Assembly: GCF_018129965.1 (NCBI RefSeq)
Contig: NZ_JAFCKW010000003.1
Span: 62,001-126,000, forward strand
Direction of reading: 5' to 3'
DNA length: 64,000 nucleotides
Source of the DNA: Bradyrhizobium diazoefficiens
GTDB lineage: Bacteria > Pseudomonadota > Alphaproteobacteria > Rhizobiales > Xanthobacteraceae
Shown here piece after piece: positions 63,277-64,000 of this stretch (its first letter is position 1; every line of letters starts with the position of its first letter). A program made the position numbers and the translations under genes. Under the pieces are notes generated by a model. That model made no database searches, was not told the origin of the DNA, and saw only the letters and a list, made by a program, of their open reading frames with translations.

Positions 63277-63921
63277 TCAAGCGCGCGGGCGCCGCATCGC
63301 TACGGCCACGATTGCGGCCAATGCCAGCGCAGCGCCTGCAGCGAACCAGATCGCGGCGAGGTTGATCCAGGCATAAGCGAGCGCACCGGCCACCGAGCCG
63401 GCCACGAGCGCCGCCCAGAGCAGCAGATTCGGCGCCCAGCTCCAGCGCGGCCCCCCGGTAAGGCTGACCGCGAGGAGCTGGCCGACCTTGACCAGCGCGC
63501 CCGTGACATAGGTGAGGCCGAGGCCCGCGCCGCCGTCGATCTGGAACACGGCATTCTCCAGGCCCATCGCGAGCACGATGGCCGCGATCGCGAGAGATGG
63601 CAGGCCGTAGACATGGCAAAGTCCGGCGCCGGCCAGCAGCGCCGCTTCGATCAGAAGCAGCCAAGGCTGCCGCTCGGTGCCGCCGCCGAGCACGACGAGG
63701 CTGCCGGCCGCGGCTCCAGCGACGAACAGCGCGATCAGGCCGAGCGCATCGGCCGCCTGCCACCACTGGGCTGCCGCAAGGCTGACGCCGAGGCGCGTGG
63801 AATTGCCGCTCATGAACGAGACGAACAGGCCGCCGAGCTGCAGAAAGCCGATCCCGTCGACATAGCCTGCGAGCATGCTGAGCGCACAGGCCAGCGCAAT
63901 ATTGCGACGCGAATCCAGCAT
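63277..63921 (-). CDS. DUF1275 (YoaK-family) membrane protein
   Basis: A 214-residue inner-membrane protein with about six segments. LAGYVDGIGFLQLGGLFVSFMSGNSTRLG is split by the DUF1275 signature (GYVDG-IGF, MSGN), then MGLENAVFQIDGGAGLGLTYVTGALVKVG is typical. Function unknown; it is a putative transporter family. ATG 63921 is the most conventional start; TTG 63963 and GTG 63951 would extend the N-terminus. It is near the window end. Confidence 0.85.
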   Translation of the reverse strand: MLDSRRNIALACALSMLAGYVDGIGFLQLGGLFVSFMSGNSTRLGVSLAAAQWWQAADALGLIALFVAGAAAGSLVVLGGGTERQPWLLLIEAALLAGAGLCHVYGLPSLAIAAIVLAMGLENAVFQIDGGAGLGLTYVTGALVKVGQLLAVSLTGGPRWSWAPNLLLWAALVAGSVAGALAYAWINLAAIWFAAGAALALAAIVAVAMRRPRA

Positions 63922-64000
63922 TCCAATGCACCACCGCGGTAACGTCACGGCAGTGTCGGCCAAATCGCCGGGCTTGAGAAGGTGCGCGACTGGAGCTTTT

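Overview
The window looks like an alphaproteobacterial chromosome, most likely Bradyrhizobium or a close relative (order Hyphomicrobiales). The evidence is high GC with strong codon bias, a phasin, PdhS/PleC-like kinase architecture, Omp25/31-like barrels, a tRNA-His with A73 and a G1:U72 pair, an Irr-type palindrome in front of an mbfA-like gene, and dispersed GC-rich palindromic intergenic repeats. The genus is inferred; no 16S gene is present.

Two parts are separated by the tRNA-His gene at 43021-43097 (minus). The left part (1-43020) is accessory. It opens with the 3' end of a CsoR/RcnR-type repressor, a CzcB/CzcA-type RND pump and a CDF exporter (1-5974). A seven-gene minus-strand cluster follows (6477-12710): HNH protein, RAMP-like protein, hypothetical protein, metallophosphoesterase, AAA+/M41 protease, DEDDh exonuclease and a small HTH protein. 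It diverges from an XRE regulator across a palindrome-rich gap, and it is the best candidate here for an undescribed system. Next come PAP2, PilZ and VIT genes (13463-15123); a PepSY/response regulator/sensor kinase set divergent from two DUF347 membrane proteins (15260-19849); an iron group with mbfA, an orphan EncFtn-type ferritin and cytochrome b561 (20061-22096); and a large copper region (22214-36641). The copper region holds a TrxR-like flavoprotein, CopA, CsoR, a TolC-type lipoprotein, two multicopper oxidases (one fused to DUF4396), a cupredoxin, a CusF-like protein, DUF305, a Cys-rich copper store, an OpgC-like protein and cytochrome c.

The end of the accessory part is worn. It contains an amidase pseudogene (about 36690-37330), a gene-poor stretch with a strong inverted repeat, two CxxC hypothetical genes, a UvrD-like helicase followed by a PD-(D/E)XK-like protein (38939-42207), and an IS5-type fragment joined directly to the 5' stub of an hsdR gene (42208-42690).

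The right part (43098-64000) is housekeeping: phasin, a large PAS histidine kinase, TadG-like protein, thiolase, serA and serC, GNAT, GST, two outer-membrane barrels, glmM, an alpha-hydroxy-acid oxidase, aroE and a DUF1275 membrane protein. Intergenic spaces here carry terminators and several families of dispersed palindromic repeats, which are not apparent in the accessory part. The left part as a whole therefore reads as a metal-resistance and defence-type genomic island next to a tRNA gene, though no integrase or att repeat is visible in the window.
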